64,000 bases of DNA, taken from positions 930,001 to 994,000 of the forward strand of contig NZ_CP034767.1 of the NCBI RefSeq assembly GCF_004005995.1. The letters are read 5' to 3'. Source of the DNA: Devosia sp. 1566 (lineage in GTDB: Bacteria; Pseudomonadota; Alphaproteobacteria; Rhizobiales; Devosiaceae). A program made the translations under genes and the position numbers. The notes beneath the pieces are model-generated. The model saw only the letters and a program-made list of their open reading frames with translations. It was not told the DNA's origin and searched no databases. Every line of letters starts with the position of its first letter. The stretch's first letter is position 1. Below, one piece after another: positions 8,959 to 17,905 of this stretch.

Positions 8959-9996
8959 ATGAAGCGCACCCTCACCATTGCCTCCCTGCTTGCCGGAAGC
9001 GTTGCCTTGCCGGCAACTGCGGCTGACTACGGCTATGGGGGAATGCGGACCGCCTATCCCACCAACTGGCAGATCGGCGAAGACAATCCGCTGCGTTTCG
9101 AAGCGGGCGTGCGCTACTGGTATTCGCTCGGCGAGCAATCCTTGTCCCTTCAGGGCTACGAGCAGGACATCAACAGCACCTCCCATTCGGGGGAGGCCTT
9201 TGTCCGCATCGATGACGACAGCACGCGCTCCTTCTTGGAGGCCAATGTCGGTTACGCCTTTGCTACGAGCGGGGACTACTCCACGGATGGCATCGGGGGG
9301 ACCTTCGATCTCCCTGGCGCGCGGTTGGGCTATGTCGGTGCTGACTTCGGCATGATGCCGTTCGGCAATGAGAGCTTTGGCGTCGGGGCTGTGATCGGCT
9401 ACCAATACTTCAACGAATCGCCCGAGACCGGCCGCGCTTCGTTCACTACGGCTCGTTCAGCCAGCGACATCGCCTGGTCCAGTTCCACTGGAGATTGGTC
9501 CATAGGGTTCGACAGCGAGCCCAACAACTTCGACATCCACGCGGCCAAGATCGGCCTGGTTAGTCGCTTCGAAGTGGCGGATGCTTTCGACATCACTGCA
9601 GAAGCTGCAGCATTGCCCTATGCATGGGTGGACGGTACTCTCGGGACTCCGGACCTGGTGCCCGAAGATTTCGGCGGCAACGCTTTCCTCGCCTCTGCGG
9701 CCAGCGTCGGTGGCTACGCCTATGGCGCTGCGGGCAAGTTAATGGTTGGCTTTCACCCAACCGAGAACCTGACGGTTCGGATCGGCGGCCGGGCTTCCTA
9801 TCTCCAAGGTGAGTACGACGCGACCTTCGACACTGCAACGGTGACGCCGCCGCAGCCGTCCTTCGAACCCGATGGCACGCCAGCGGACCCGGCATACACG
9901 GCGCCCAATCTTTCGCGGCAGTCCTATATCTCGACCAACAATCCCTTTTCATTCTTCCGCTACGGCGCCCTGTTTGAGCTGGCCGGCCGCTTCTGA
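8959..9996 (+). CDS. Outer-membrane beta-barrel protein
   Basis: Protein of 345 aa with a signal peptide (MKRTLTIASLLAGSVALPATAADY, cleavage after the Ala-x-Ala near residue 21). The mature chain alternates polar and hydrophobic residues with many aromatic/glycine turns, and ends in LFELAGRF, a C-terminal Phe typical of beta-barrels handled by BamA. It looks like the porin-like surface proteins common in Hyphomicrobiales, but I cannot name a family with certainty. GAGG stands 6 nt before the ATG. It is divergent from the response regulator gene, and the shared 200-nt region holds two TTAGCG repeats but no promoter that I can assign. Confidence 0.75.
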   Translation: MKRTLTIASLLAGSVALPATAADYGYGGMRTAYPTNWQIGEDNPLRFEAGVRYWYSLGEQSLSLQGYEQDINSTSHSGEAFVRIDDDSTRSFLEANVGYAFATSGDYSTDGIGGTFDLPGARLGYVGADFGMMPFGNESFGVGAVIGYQYFNESPETGRASFTTARSASDIAWSSSTGDWSIGFDSEPNNFDIHAAKIGLVSRFEVADAFDITAEAAALPYAWVDGTLGTPDLVPEDFGGNAFLASAASVGGYAYGAAGKLMVGFHPTENLTVRIGGRASYLQGEYDATFDTATVTPPQPSFEPDGTPADPAYTAPNLSRQSYISTNNPFSFFRYGALFELAGRF

Positions 9997-10099
9997 ACCA
10001 TCGGCCGTGATCAGCCGTTACCAGCTTGTTCTGCCGGGGGCGAGTGGGTAAGGCTTGCGCGCGCTTCGTTCGCCCTGGAGGGAGCGTATCCGCGTCAGC

Positions 10100-10111
10100 T
10101 ATAGGCCTATA
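10100..10111. repeat. Palindrome at the nadE ribosome-binding site
   Basis: TATAGGCCTATA is a perfect 12-bp palindrome ending 2 nt before the nadE GTG and containing its AGG ribosome contact. A protein operator here or an mRNA hairpin would both block nadE expression. No matching regulator is in the window. Confidence 0.45.
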
Positions 10112-10113
10112 TC

Positions 10114-11781
10114 GTGACCGACCACCTGCGTATCGCGCTTGCTCAGCTCAATCCCAAAGTGGGCGATCTGGATGGAAACCTGGTGCTGGCGCGTGGCGCG
10201 CTGGCGCAGGCGGTGGCCGCAAAAGCCGATATCCTGCTGCTCTCCGAACTCTTCCTGACCGGCTATATTGCGGACGATCTTCTGTTCAAGCCGCAATTCG
10301 TGGCCGATGCTATCAAGGCGGCGCAGGATCTGGCAGCCGACACGGCCGGCACCGATGTGGCGCTGATCATTCCCACCATTTGGCAGGCGGAAACCGGCTT
10401 CCACAACGCGCTTATCGTCGCCGAAAAGGGCGAGATCACTGCCATCCGCTTCAAGCGCGAACTGCCGCGCAACGACGTTTTTTACGAGGAGCGCTATTTC
10501 ACATCCGGACCGCTCCCGCTGCCAGTGACGATCAAGGGCGTGCCGATGGGGTTGCCAATCTGCGAAGACATCTGGCACCCCTGGGTGTGCCAGCATCTGA
10601 TCCAGGCTGGGGCCGAAATGCTGCTTTGCCCCAATGGCTCCCCCTATTGGATGCAAAAGCACGAAGTCAGGGACCGGCTGGTGCGCGCCCGCACCTCCGA
10701 AGACGATGTGCCCATGCTTTATCTCAACCAGATCGGCGGGCAGGACGAACTGGTCTATGATGGCGCCTCCTTTGGCATGGAGCCCGGGGACAAGCTGGTG
10801 TTCCGCGGCGAGACCTTCGCACCCGATTTTATCCTGTCCGATTGGGAGCGCCGGGACGGGCGCTGGACCTGCGTGGAGGGTCAGATCAAGCCGCAGCTTT
10901 CCGCCGAGGAAGCGCCGTGGCGTGCCTGCGTGCTGGCACTGCGCGACTATGTCCGCAAGAACGGCTTCAAGCAGGTGGTGCTGGGGCTGTCCGGCGGCAT
11001 CGACAGCGCGGTGGTGGCGGCGATGGCGGTGGATGCGCTTGGCGTCGAGAATGTCCACTGCATCATGCTGCCCTATCACTACACTTCCGAGGCAAGCCTT
11101 GTGGACGCCAAGCAATGCGCCGAACTGCTGGGCGTGCGCTATGACGTCGTTGCTATCGGTGGGCCGGTGGATCAGGCGCTCAAGGAACTCGACCCGATTT
11201 TCGCCGGCCGCCCCGCTGATCTTGCCGAAGAAAATATCCAGTCGCGCATGCGCGGCGTGATCCTGATGGCCGTGTCCAACAAGCTGGGCTCGATGCTCCT
11301 GAGCACGGGCAACAAGTCGGAAATGGCCGTGGGCTACGCCACCATCTATGGCGACATGAACGGGGGCTTCAACCCGCTCAAGGATATGCTCAAGATGCAG
11401 GTCTATAAGCTTGCGGATTGGCGCAACAAGCACCTGCCGGGTGATTGCCTGGGACCGGCGGGCCCGGTTATCCCCCAGAACATCATCGACAAGGCTCCCA
11501 GCGCCGAACTGCGTCCCGACCAGACGGACCAGGACAGCCTGCCGCCCTATCCGGTGCTCGATGCCATCATCGAGGGTCTGGTGGAGGACGAGTTGTCGAT
11601 CGCCGAGGTCGCAGCGAAGGGGCATGATCTGGCGCTGGTGCAGCGCATTGACCGGCTCATCACCATTGCCGAATACAAGCGTCGGCAATCGCCGCCTGGA
11701 CCCAAACTGACCTGGCGTGCCTTTGGCATGGGGCGCCGCTATCCCATCACCAATGGCTATCGCGATCGGACCGGCGCATGA
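10114..11781 (+). CDS. nadE: Glutamine-dependent NAD+ synthase
   Basis: Last step of NAD synthesis: ATP-dependent amidation of nicotinic acid adenine dinucleotide using glutamine. The 555 aa protein is the two-domain form. An N-terminal nitrilase-type glutaminase has its Glu-Lys-Cys triad in [19 protein letters not shown] and PICEDIW. A C-terminal synthetase has the P-loop LSGGIDSA at about residue 292 and [12 protein letters not shown]. Start is a GTG at 10114 with AGG 8 nt upstream, inside a 12-bp palindrome. gltX begins in the overlap ATGA at the stop, so the two are translationally coupled. Confidence 0.96.
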   Translation: MTDHLRIALAQLNPKVGDLDGNLVLARGALAQAVAAKADILLLSELFLTGYIADDLLFKPQFVADAIKAAQDLAADTAGTDVALIIPTIWQAETGFHNALIVAEKGEITAIRFKRELPRNDVFYEERYFTSGPLPLPVTIKGVPMGLPICEDIWHPWVCQHLIQAGAEMLLCPNGSPYWMQKHEVRDRLVRARTSEDDVPMLYLNQIGGQDELVYDGASFGMEPGDKLVFRGETFAPDFILSDWERRDGRWTCVEGQIKPQLSAEEAPWRACVLALRDYVRKNGFKQVVLGLSGGIDSAVVAAMAVDALGVENVHCIMLPYHYTSEASLVDAKQCAELLGVRYDVVAIGGPVDQALKELDPIFAGRPADLAEENIQSRMRGVILMAVSNKLGSMLLSTGNKSEMAVGYATIYGDMNGGFNPLKDMLKMQVYKLADWRNKHLPGDCLGPAGPVIPQNIIDKAPSAELRPDQTDQDSLPPYPVLDAIIEGLVEDELSIAEVAAKGHDLALVQRIDRLITIAEYKRRQSPPGPKLTWRAFGMGRRYPITNGYRDRTGA

Positions 11782-13109
11782 GCGCACCTGTTGTACGCTG
11801 GGCCCCGTCACCCACGGGGCGCATTCACCTGGGCAATGCGCGGCCCGCGCTGCTGAACTGGTTCTTCGCGCGCCGCCATGGCGGCCGCTATGTGCTGCGC
11901 ATGGACGACACCGATGCGGCGCGCTCCACCCGTGAGTTCGCGGACGGCATCGAGGTGGATCTGGCGTGGTTCGGCGTGAAGCCCGATCTGCTGGTGCGCC
12001 AATCGGAGCGGACGGCACTCTATGAGGCGGCGCGCGAGCAGTTGATCGCCGCGGGTAGGTTGTATCCCTGCTACGAAACCGAAGACGAGCTGGATCGGCG
12101 GCGCAAGCGAGCGCGGGCCATGGGCAAGCCCCCCATCTATGATCGGGCGGCACTAAAACTCACGGCGGAAGATCGCGCGCGGCTCGAGGCCGAAGGACGC
12201 CGCCCGCATTGGCGCTTCAAGCTCGACGGCAAGCCGGTTCAGTTCGATGACCTGATCAGGGGGCCGCAGACCGTCAACACCGCCTCCATGTCCGATCCGG
12301 TGCTGGTGCGCGAGGATGGCTCCTACCTTTATACGCTGCCCTCAGTGGTGGATGACATCGACCTGGGCATCACCCATGTGATTCGCGGCGAGGATCATGT
12401 TTCCAATACGGGCACGCAGATCGAGATCTTCGAAGCCCTGGGCGGCGCCGTGCCGCAGTTCGGGCACCACAATCTGCTGACCGACCCCGAAGGGCAGGGC
12501 TTTTCCAAGCGCCTCGGCTCCCAGTCGATCGCGGACTTCCGGCAGGAAGGCTATGAGCCACTGGCGGTGGCCATCATGGCGACGCTGACCGGCACGAGCA
12601 TTCCCGTCGAGCCCTATGAGTCACTCGACGTCGTGGCGGAATTGCTCGACTTTGCGGCAATCTCGCATGGACCAGCCCGGTTCGATCCGGCCGAACTCGA
12701 CACGCTCAATTCGCGTATCCTCCACGCCATGCCTTATTCCGAAGCGCAGCCGCGCCTGGCGCAGTTGGGTCTTGATGACGAGCCGCTCTGGCTGGTGCTG
12801 CGCGAGAACCTGGTCAAGTTCAGCGACGTGGTGGAATGGGCCAAGCTAATCCGCGGCCCGGTGGAGCCGGTGATCGCCGAGGAAGACCGCGACTTCCTCG
12901 TGGCCGCGCGCGAGTTGCTGCCAGCTGAGCCCTGGTCAATCGAGACCTGGGGCGAGTGGACGGGGGCCGTAAAGGCCCAGACCGGCCGCAAGGGCAAGGG
13001 CTTGTTCCTGCCCCTCCGCCTTGCACTGACCGGTCGCCACGATGGGCCCGAGCTTAAGAGCCTGCTGCCGCTGCTTGGGCGTAAGGCGTGTCTGGACCGA
13101 CTACCCTGA
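11778..13109 (+). CDS. gltX: Glutamate--tRNA ligase (short, second-type GluRS)
   Basis: Class I aminoacyl-tRNA synthetase of 443 aa, shorter than the usual 465-485 aa. The HIGH element appears as [20 protein letters not shown] and the KMSKS element as QGFSKRLGS. Both differ from the standard GluRS forms (HIGGAR and KLSKR). Alphaproteobacteria often carry two GluRS genes, one charging tRNA-Glu and the other mainly tRNA-Gln for the GatCAB route. This one resembles the second type, but its tRNA preference cannot be told by eye. It overlaps nadE by 4 nt. Its 3' end overlaps the convergent DUF2865 gene by 56 nt, an unusually long coding overlap. Confidence 0.92.
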   Translation: MSAPVVRWAPSPTGRIHLGNARPALLNWFFARRHGGRYVLRMDDTDAARSTREFADGIEVDLAWFGVKPDLLVRQSERTALYEAAREQLIAAGRLYPCYETEDELDRRRKRARAMGKPPIYDRAALKLTAEDRARLEAEGRRPHWRFKLDGKPVQFDDLIRGPQTVNTASMSDPVLVREDGSYLYTLPSVVDDIDLGITHVIRGEDHVSNTGTQIEIFEALGGAVPQFGHHNLLTDPEGQGFSKRLGSQSIADFRQEGYEPLAVAIMATLTGTSIPVEPYESLDVVAELLDFAAISHGPARFDPAELDTLNSRILHAMPYSEAQPRLAQLGLDDEPLWLVLRENLVKFSDVVEWAKLIRGPVEPVIAEEDRDFLVAARELLPAEPWSIETWGEWTGAVKAQTGRKGKGLFLPLRLALTGRHDGPELKSLLPLLGRKACLDRLP

Positions 13110-14211
13110 CCACCTTGTCGCCGAACTGAACCAGCCGCAGGCTTTTGTCTTCGGCGGTTTGCGGCGCAGGCCGGGTGACCGGGGTCTCGCCGGGGCCGGC
13201 AGGACGCGGCCGCGGCAGAGGAACATCGATCAGCGTGGCCGTTTGCAATGGCGCCTCGACCGGCGCGACGACTGCTGGCATCTGCCGGCGCGGATCGCGC
13301 GGGGGCAGGGGGAAGCTCACGCCTGATACTTCAGCGATGGTCCGGTTCTGGCCGTCAGCTGATACGGCGTTCCGGATCGTGCCCCCGCCAGCCGGGGTAG
13401 CACGGCAGCTGCTTTGCATATCCACCGCCTCGCGATATTTAAACGCGTTGGGCAAGGCGGAATAAGGCTGGCCACTGACGTTGCGCATCTGCTCAACTTC
13501 CTGACCCGGATTGTCGTAGAAATAGAGTTCCACCGGTGTGTTGGGACACATCGCCTGGCATTGCTGGGCGTCATTGCCGACATAATCGGTCAAAGTGGCG
13601 TAGCTGATGGGCCAGAAGTAACCATCGCTCAACCGCACGCAGAGGGTTCGCACAGTGTTGGAGCCCTGGCTGCCCCAATAAGCGCCATCGTCGACCAGGT
13701 CGCCATCGGTGAAATCGCCCTGGGTGGTAGTGCCGAACACGCGATCAAAGATCGACTGCCGCTCGCGCGAGAAGTCGGCGCTCGAGCCGCGCCCGGCGCC
13801 GCAACCAAAGCGGGCCAGTTCCTGCAGGATGGCTTCGCGCTGCTGGGCCACGGCACCGGCGCTATTCACCGACTGCGAGACCTGGGCATATTGTTCGCGT
13901 AAGTCCAGCACATCGCGTCCAATGCTCTGGCAGCGCGGTGACAGAGTGCGGCCAGCCCGCGCGTCATCATTGCAGCCTTCGCGGATGTAACGGCTTTCCG
14001 CGCTCTGCACCTGATCAGCGAGGCGACGGGCCGAGCGCGAATTGCCCTGCCGTTGCTGAAAGTCCGCGTTCCGATCGAATTGCCGCAGCGAATCTTCCAG
14101 CCGGGCGCAAGCGGCGGCCTGCGCATGCGCCGTGCCAACATCGAGCAGCAGGCAGACAGCTGCCACGAGCAAAAGGAGAAACGGGCGCAGGGTTGTTCTG
14201 CTCAAAGTCAA
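13054..14211 (-). CDS. Secreted DUF2865-domain protein
   Basis: The 385 aa product starts with a signal peptide ([18 protein letters not shown], cleavage near AHAQA). A helical, Arg/Gln-rich region (about 25-140) follows, then the Cys-containing DUF2865 domain (about 170-280) with [34 protein letters not shown] and LPNAFKYRE. The C-terminal tail is Pro-rich. DUF2865 is found in secreted or envelope proteins of Hyphomicrobiales and has no assigned function. There is no ATG near the signal peptide; TTG at 14211 is chosen because AAGGA precedes it by 7 nt. The open frame continues far upstream to 14919, but that part is antisense to the FAH gene. The 3' end overlaps gltX by 56 nt. Confidence 0.85.
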   Translation of the reverse strand: MTLSRTTLRPFLLLLVAAVCLLLDVGTAHAQAAACARLEDSLRQFDRNADFQQRQGNSRSARRLADQVQSAESRYIREGCNDDARAGRTLSPRCQSIGRDVLDLREQYAQVSQSVNSAGAVAQQREAILQELARFGCGAGRGSSADFSRERQSIFDRVFGTTTQGDFTDGDLVDDGAYWGSQGSNTVRTLCVRLSDGYFWPISYATLTDYVGNDAQQCQAMCPNTPVELYFYDNPGQEVEQMRNVSGQPYSALPNAFKYREAVDMQSSCRATPAGGGTIRNAVSADGQNRTIAEVSGVSFPLPPRDPRRQMPAVVAPVEAPLQTATLIDVPLPRPRPAGPGETPVTRPAPQTAEDKSLRLVQFGDKVVRVVGPDTPYAQAAAAGS

Positions 14212-14319
14212 TGCGTGGTCCTTGCTTGCGGCTGGAAGCGGCGGCGTTGCAAAAGCCGCATAGGCCAGCGCCGATCTGGTGGCAACACTATAGTCCCCGG
14301 CCAGATGGCGTGATAGCGC

Positions 14320-14350
14320 TGGCGCAACACTCGAGCGGGAGATTGCGCCA
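14320..14350. repeat. 8-bp inverted repeat around the FAH-gene ribosome site
   Basis: TGGCGCAA (14320-14327) and TTGCGCCA (14343-14350) are perfect inverted copies with a 15-nt spacer. The spacer contains GGGAGA, the ribosome contact of the gene starting at 14353. It may be an operator or an mRNA structure controlling translation. Confidence 0.5.
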
Positions 14351-14352
14351 CG

Positions 14353-15366
14353 ATGAAGCTTGCTACCCTTAGAAATGGTCGCCCCGATGGCCAGCTGGTG
14401 GTGGTTTCCGCAGATGGACAGCGCTGTGTTGCCGCAGGCCGCATTGCGCCCCATCTGCAGGCAGCGCTCGATGACTGGGACAACGCGGCTCCTCAGCTGG
14501 CGGCACTCGCGTCCGAGTTGAACGCGGGTGCGATTGCCGGTCAGGTGTTCGAGGCCAGCCAAGCGCTCGCGCCGCTCCCACGCGCCTATCAGTGGATCGA
14601 TGGCTCGGGCTATATGAGCCATCTCGAACGCGTCCGCACACTGCGAGGCAGCAAGGACGCCGAACTGCAATCCACCCGACCCCTGCTGTATCAGGGGGGT
14701 TCGGATACGCTGCTGGCGCCGACCGCGGCGATCGTCGTGCCGGAAAACGATCTGGCGCTCGACTTTGAGGCGGAGATCGCCGTGATCATCGGCCCCGTGC
14801 CGATGCAGCCATCCCGCGAGCAAGCGGCCGCTGCCATTCGGCTGGTCACGATCTGCAACGACGTATCCTTGCGCAGGCTGGTGGCCGAGGACCTGCAGGG
14901 CGGGTTCGGCTTTTTCCACGCGAAGCCCTCAACCAGCTTCGGCCCCGTCGCCTTGACACCCGACGCCCTGGGCGACGCCTGGCGGGACAACCGTCTGCAC
15001 CTGCCGCTTCGGGTGGAGGTCAATGGCAATCTGATCGGACAGCCCAATGCCGGACGGGACGTGCAGTTCGATTTCGCCGACCTGATCATGGAGGCCGCTC
15101 GCACGCGCAGCCTTGCCGGCGGCACCATTGTCGGCTCGGGCACCGTGTCTAACCGGCATGACGAGAGCCTGCCTACCAAGCGCGATGGCATCGGCTTTGC
15201 CTGTCTTGCCGAACTGCGCACCGTCGAAAAGACTAAGTTCGGGCGGGCGCGCACGCCGTTTCTGCAGCCGGGCGACAGCCTGCGGATTGCGGCAATCGAT
15301 GGGGCGGGCCGGGCACCATTTGGCGAAATCAATCAGCAGGTGACCCTGCTCGAGCGGCCGGCTTGA
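14353..15366 (+). CDS. Fumarylacetoacetate hydrolase (FAH) family protein
   Basis: Protein of 337 aa. An N-terminal cap (to about 75) is followed by the FAH catalytic fold, with the metal-binding region DFEAEIAVIIG, CNDVSLRRLV, GFGFFHAKPSTSFGP, GTIVGSGTVSN and the final FGEINQQV. FAH-family enzymes cleave C-C bonds of 1,3-diketo acids or act as hydratases or decarboxylases. The size and motifs fit the common long FAH-like proteins of proteobacteria. There is no tyrosine-degradation gene nearby, so the substrate is unknown. It is divergent from the DUF2865 gene. It could in principle supply the missing last step of the L-fucose pathway 30 kb away, but nothing in the sequence supports that. Confidence 0.85.
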   Translation: MKLATLRNGRPDGQLVVVSADGQRCVAAGRIAPHLQAALDDWDNAAPQLAALASELNAGAIAGQVFEASQALAPLPRAYQWIDGSGYMSHLERVRTLRGSKDAELQSTRPLLYQGGSDTLLAPTAAIVVPENDLALDFEAEIAVIIGPVPMQPSREQAAAAIRLVTICNDVSLRRLVAEDLQGGFGFFHAKPSTSFGPVALTPDALGDAWRDNRLHLPLRVEVNGNLIGQPNAGRDVQFDFADLIMEAARTRSLAGGTIVGSGTVSNRHDESLPTKRDGIGFACLAELRTVEKTKFGRARTPFLQPGDSLRIAAIDGAGRAPFGEINQQVTLLERPA

Positions 15367-15420
15367 TCGAATTTTCACGAAGGGCTTGATTTGGCGGCGG
15401 CTTGGGTCGAAGGTGGCGCC

Positions 15421-15468
15421 ATGAAGATCAACGTTAATCCGATTAACGGCTGCGTTATTACCTGCTAA
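15421..15468 (+). CDS. Putative Cys-codon leader peptide of cysS
   Basis: A 15-codon ORF reading [15 protein letters not shown], placed 92 nt before cysS. AAGG stands 7 nt before its ATG, an ideal ribosome site. Cys codons (TGC) are at positions 11 and 15, the last one directly before TAA. Codons 5-9 lie in a perfect inverted repeat, CGTTAAT-CCG-ATTAACG (15432-15448). A leader with codons for the amino acid used by the downstream aminoacyl-tRNA synthetase is the hallmark of ribosome-mediated attenuation. No T-rich terminator hairpin is visible before cysS, so any control would have to be translational or Rho-dependent. Whether it is translated is not known. Confidence 0.5.
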   Translation: MKINVNPINGCVITC

Positions 15469-15560
15469 CCACGATTTGGCAGCGCGGTCTTCTTTATCCA
15501 AAAAACCCGATACTCGAAGCGCCCGCAGCCAGTGCCCATCCGCATGGCCAGGACGTCAAC

Positions 15561-17000
15561 ATGAACTCGGGACTGCCGCCGCTTTCGCTCTACAACACAC
15601 TGACGCGCCGGGAGGAGCTCTTCGAGCCTCTCGATAGCAGCAATGTGCGGCTCTATGTCTGCGGCCCCACCGTCTATGACTTCGCCCATATCGGCAATGC
15701 GCGGCCAGTGATTGTCTTTGATTTGCTGTTCCGCCTGCTGCGCAACGTCTATGGCGCCGAGCAGGTCACCTATGTCCGCAACATCACGGATGTCGACGAC
15801 AAGATCAATGCGAGGGCGGCACGCGATTATCCCGACCTGCCGCTCAACGAGGCCATCCGGCAGGTGACGGAAAAAACCTCGGCGCAATTTGCCGCCGATG
15901 TCGCGGAACTGGGCGCGCTGGAGCCCACCTACCAGCCCCGGGCGACCGATTTTGTGCTGCCGCGCCCCGATGGCAAGCCCGACATGGTCAGCCTTATCGA
16001 AACCCTCATTGCCAAGGGCCATGCCTATGAGGCGGCCGGGGAGGTGCTGTTCGATACCACCTCCATGCCCGATTATGGCCGCCTCTCTGGGCGCAATCTG
16101 GAGGACAACCTTGCTGGTGCGCGCGTCGCGGTCGACACGCACAAGAAGAACCCGGCCGATTTCGTGCTTTGGAAACAATCGAGCGCCGATGAGCCGGGCT
16201 GGGAGAGCCCTTGGGGGCGAGGGCGCCCGGGCTGGCATATCGAATGCTCGGCAATGAGCGCCGCTTATCTCGGCGAAGTCTTCGATATTCATGGCGGCGG
16301 GTTGGACCTGATCTTTCCCCACCATGAAAACGAGATCGCTCAATCGCGCTGCGCGCACGGCACCCACGAAATGGCGCGGGTCTGGATGCATAACGGCTTT
16401 CTGCAGGTGGAAGGGCAGAAAATGTCCAAGAGCCTGGGCAATTTCGTCACCATCAACGAACTGCTCGCCACCGAGACATTCGGTGGCCGGCGCTGGCCCG
16501 GCGAGGTGCTGCGCCTCGCCATGCTGATGACCCATTATCGCGAGCCGATCGATTTCAGTGTTCGGCGCCTGGAAGAAGCAGAAACCAAGTTGCGCGACTG
16601 GCAACGCGCCACCGGGGGTGTCGCAGTTGAGGATGGGGCGGCGCCCGACGCAAGTGTGGTTGGGGAGTTGGCCAAGGACCTCAATTTCCATCGCGCCTCG
16701 GTGGCGCTCGACTTCATCGCCAAGCGTGCGAACCGGGGAGAGGGCGACGCCCGGCATTGCCTGGCGGCAACGCTGCGCTTCCTCGGCTTCAGCCTCGACG
16801 GGCTGCTCGCCAACAGCAGCGATGAGGAGCCGGCCCATGTCGCGGCCGCCGTTGCTGCCCGCCTTGCCGCCCTCAACAGCAAGGACTTTGCCGAGGCTGA
16901 CCGCATCCGCAGCGAACTGGCGGAGCAGGGCATTGCGCTGATGGACTACAAGGACCCACAAAGCGGCGAGCGTCGCACCAAATGGGAGCTCAAGCGATGA
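15561..17000 (+). CDS. cysS: Cysteine--tRNA ligase
   Basis: Charges tRNA-Cys with cysteine. The 479 aa product matches the family length. It has the HIGH region [18 protein letters not shown] (zinc-ligand Cys in VCGP), ITDVDDKI, the zinc ligand in [20 protein letters not shown], and the KMSKS loop [10 protein letters not shown]. The C-terminal helical tRNA-binding part is intact. ATG at 15561 follows AGGA by 7 nt. The gene is preceded by the 15-codon ORF with two Cys codons. Downstream, the first GFA gene starts in the ATGA overlap with the cysS stop, so cysS heads a run cysS-GFA-GFA-cimA with overlaps or gaps under 10 nt. Confidence 0.97.
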   Translation: MNSGLPPLSLYNTLTRREELFEPLDSSNVRLYVCGPTVYDFAHIGNARPVIVFDLLFRLLRNVYGAEQVTYVRNITDVDDKINARAARDYPDLPLNEAIRQVTEKTSAQFAADVAELGALEPTYQPRATDFVLPRPDGKPDMVSLIETLIAKGHAYEAAGEVLFDTTSMPDYGRLSGRNLEDNLAGARVAVDTHKKNPADFVLWKQSSADEPGWESPWGRGRPGWHIECSAMSAAYLGEVFDIHGGGLDLIFPHHENEIAQSRCAHGTHEMARVWMHNGFLQVEGQKMSKSLGNFVTINELLATETFGGRRWPGEVLRLAMLMTHYREPIDFSVRRLEEAETKLRDWQRATGGVAVEDGAAPDASVVGELAKDLNFHRASVALDFIAKRANRGEGDARHCLAATLRFLGFSLDGLLANSSDEEPAHVAAAVAARLAALNSKDFAEADRIRSELAEQGIALMDYKDPQSGERRTKWELKR

Positions 17001-17488
17001 TCAGCTCGGAAGGCAATATCGAGGCGCATGCCGGCGGCTGCCAGTGTGGCGCGGTGCGGTTCCGCGTCAAGCTGCTGGGGCGACCGTCCATTTGTCACTG
17101 CCGCATGTGCCAGAAAGCGTTTGGCGGCTTCTTCGGGCCCCTGGTCACCGCCCATGATGCGGTCTGGAGCCGCGGTGAGCCGAAATGGTACCAGAGCTCC
17201 AACGCGGCGCGGCGCGCCTTTTGCGGCGATTGCGGCACTCCGCTCGCTTATGAAACCCGGTTTGGCCTTGAATTGGCGATCGGTGCTTTCGATGACCCGA
17301 CGGTTGCTACCCCGGCGTTGCAGGTTAACCTGCACGACAAGCTGCCCTTCTTTGATGATCTGACAAGCTTGCCGGTGCGGACGGAAGACAGCGACGAGTG
17401 GCGCGACTTCCTTGCCGGCATCCACTCCAACCAGCATCCGGACCACGATACTTCGGATTGGCCATCGCGGGAGAGTTCACATGAGTGA
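16997..17488 (+). CDS. GFA-family (CENP-V/Gfa fold) zinc protein, copy 1
   Basis: Protein of 163 aa of the family named after glutathione-dependent formaldehyde-activating enzyme. Zinc-ligand sets are [22 protein letters not shown] and FCGDCGTPL, the standard arrangement of two structural/catalytic Zn sites. Most members are not formaldehyde enzymes and their function is unknown. ATG at 16997 overlaps the cysS stop by 4 nt, and the next GFA gene begins 8 nt before this stop. The second copy shares [11 protein letters not shown] and the same three-block layout, so the pair is a tandem duplication. Confidence 0.85.
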   Translation: MISSEGNIEAHAGGCQCGAVRFRVKLLGRPSICHCRMCQKAFGGFFGPLVTAHDAVWSRGEPKWYQSSNAARRAFCGDCGTPLAYETRFGLELAIGAFDDPTVATPALQVNLHDKLPFFDDLTSLPVRTEDSDEWRDFLAGIHSNQHPDHDTSDWPSRESSHE

Positions 17489-17899
17489 AAGCTGGAGCGG
17501 CGGCTGCCAATGTGGGGCGGTGCGTTATCGGTTCACCGAGCGCCCGAGCAACGCCCATATCTGCCATTGCCGCATGTGCCAGAAGGCCTTCGGCGCTTTC
17601 TATGCGCCACTCGTGGGCGGCGCCCGCTCGACCTGGGAGCTGACGCGGGGGGCACTCGCCACCTTCATGTCGTCCGATCACGCCGAGCGTGGCTTTTGCG
17701 CCCGTTGCGGCACGCCGCTGACCTTCCGCTATACCGACGGCGATCGGATCGCTGTGTCGATCGGCTCGCTGGACCATCCTGAAGCCTTCCCTCCAATCAA
17801 CCAGCACGGCGTTGAAAGCCGCATCAGCTGGGTGCCTGCGCTGAGCGGCCTGCCTGATTGCCCGCCCAGGACACCGCCACCTGGCCCGAACAGCACTAG
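17481..17899 (+). CDS. GFA-family zinc protein, copy 2, apparent frameshift near its 3' end
   Basis: Second GFA copy, with [24 protein letters not shown] and FCARCGTPL intact. As written, the frame runs past the cimA start and stops only at 18128, giving a meaningless Pro-rich tail and a 222-nt overlap with cimA. Moving back one base near 17864 (GATTGCCCGCCCAGG) yields a tail AQDTATWPEQH and a TAG at 17897-17899, 6 nt before cimA. That tail resembles the [10 protein letters not shown] end of copy 1 and gives 139 aa, a normal length. I therefore annotate the end at 17899 and infer a one-base deletion, a sequencing error in the G/C run, or a -1 frameshift. Confidence 0.6.
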
Positions 17900-17905
17900 A
17901 GTTCC

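Noticed and set aside
10099..12153. A 684-codon minus-strand open frame opposite nadE and gltX
   Set aside because: Same kind of antisense shadow; no ribosome site or recognisable motif.
14212..14919. N-terminal extension of the DUF2865 frame
   Set aside because: It runs antisense through the FAH gene, and the signal peptide sits at the TTG at 14211, so upstream codons are not part of the protein.
14353..15366. The FAH-family gene as the missing hydrolase of L-fucose breakdown
   Set aside because: It lies 30 kb away with no shared operator, and it is the longer general FAH type; only the superfamily agrees.
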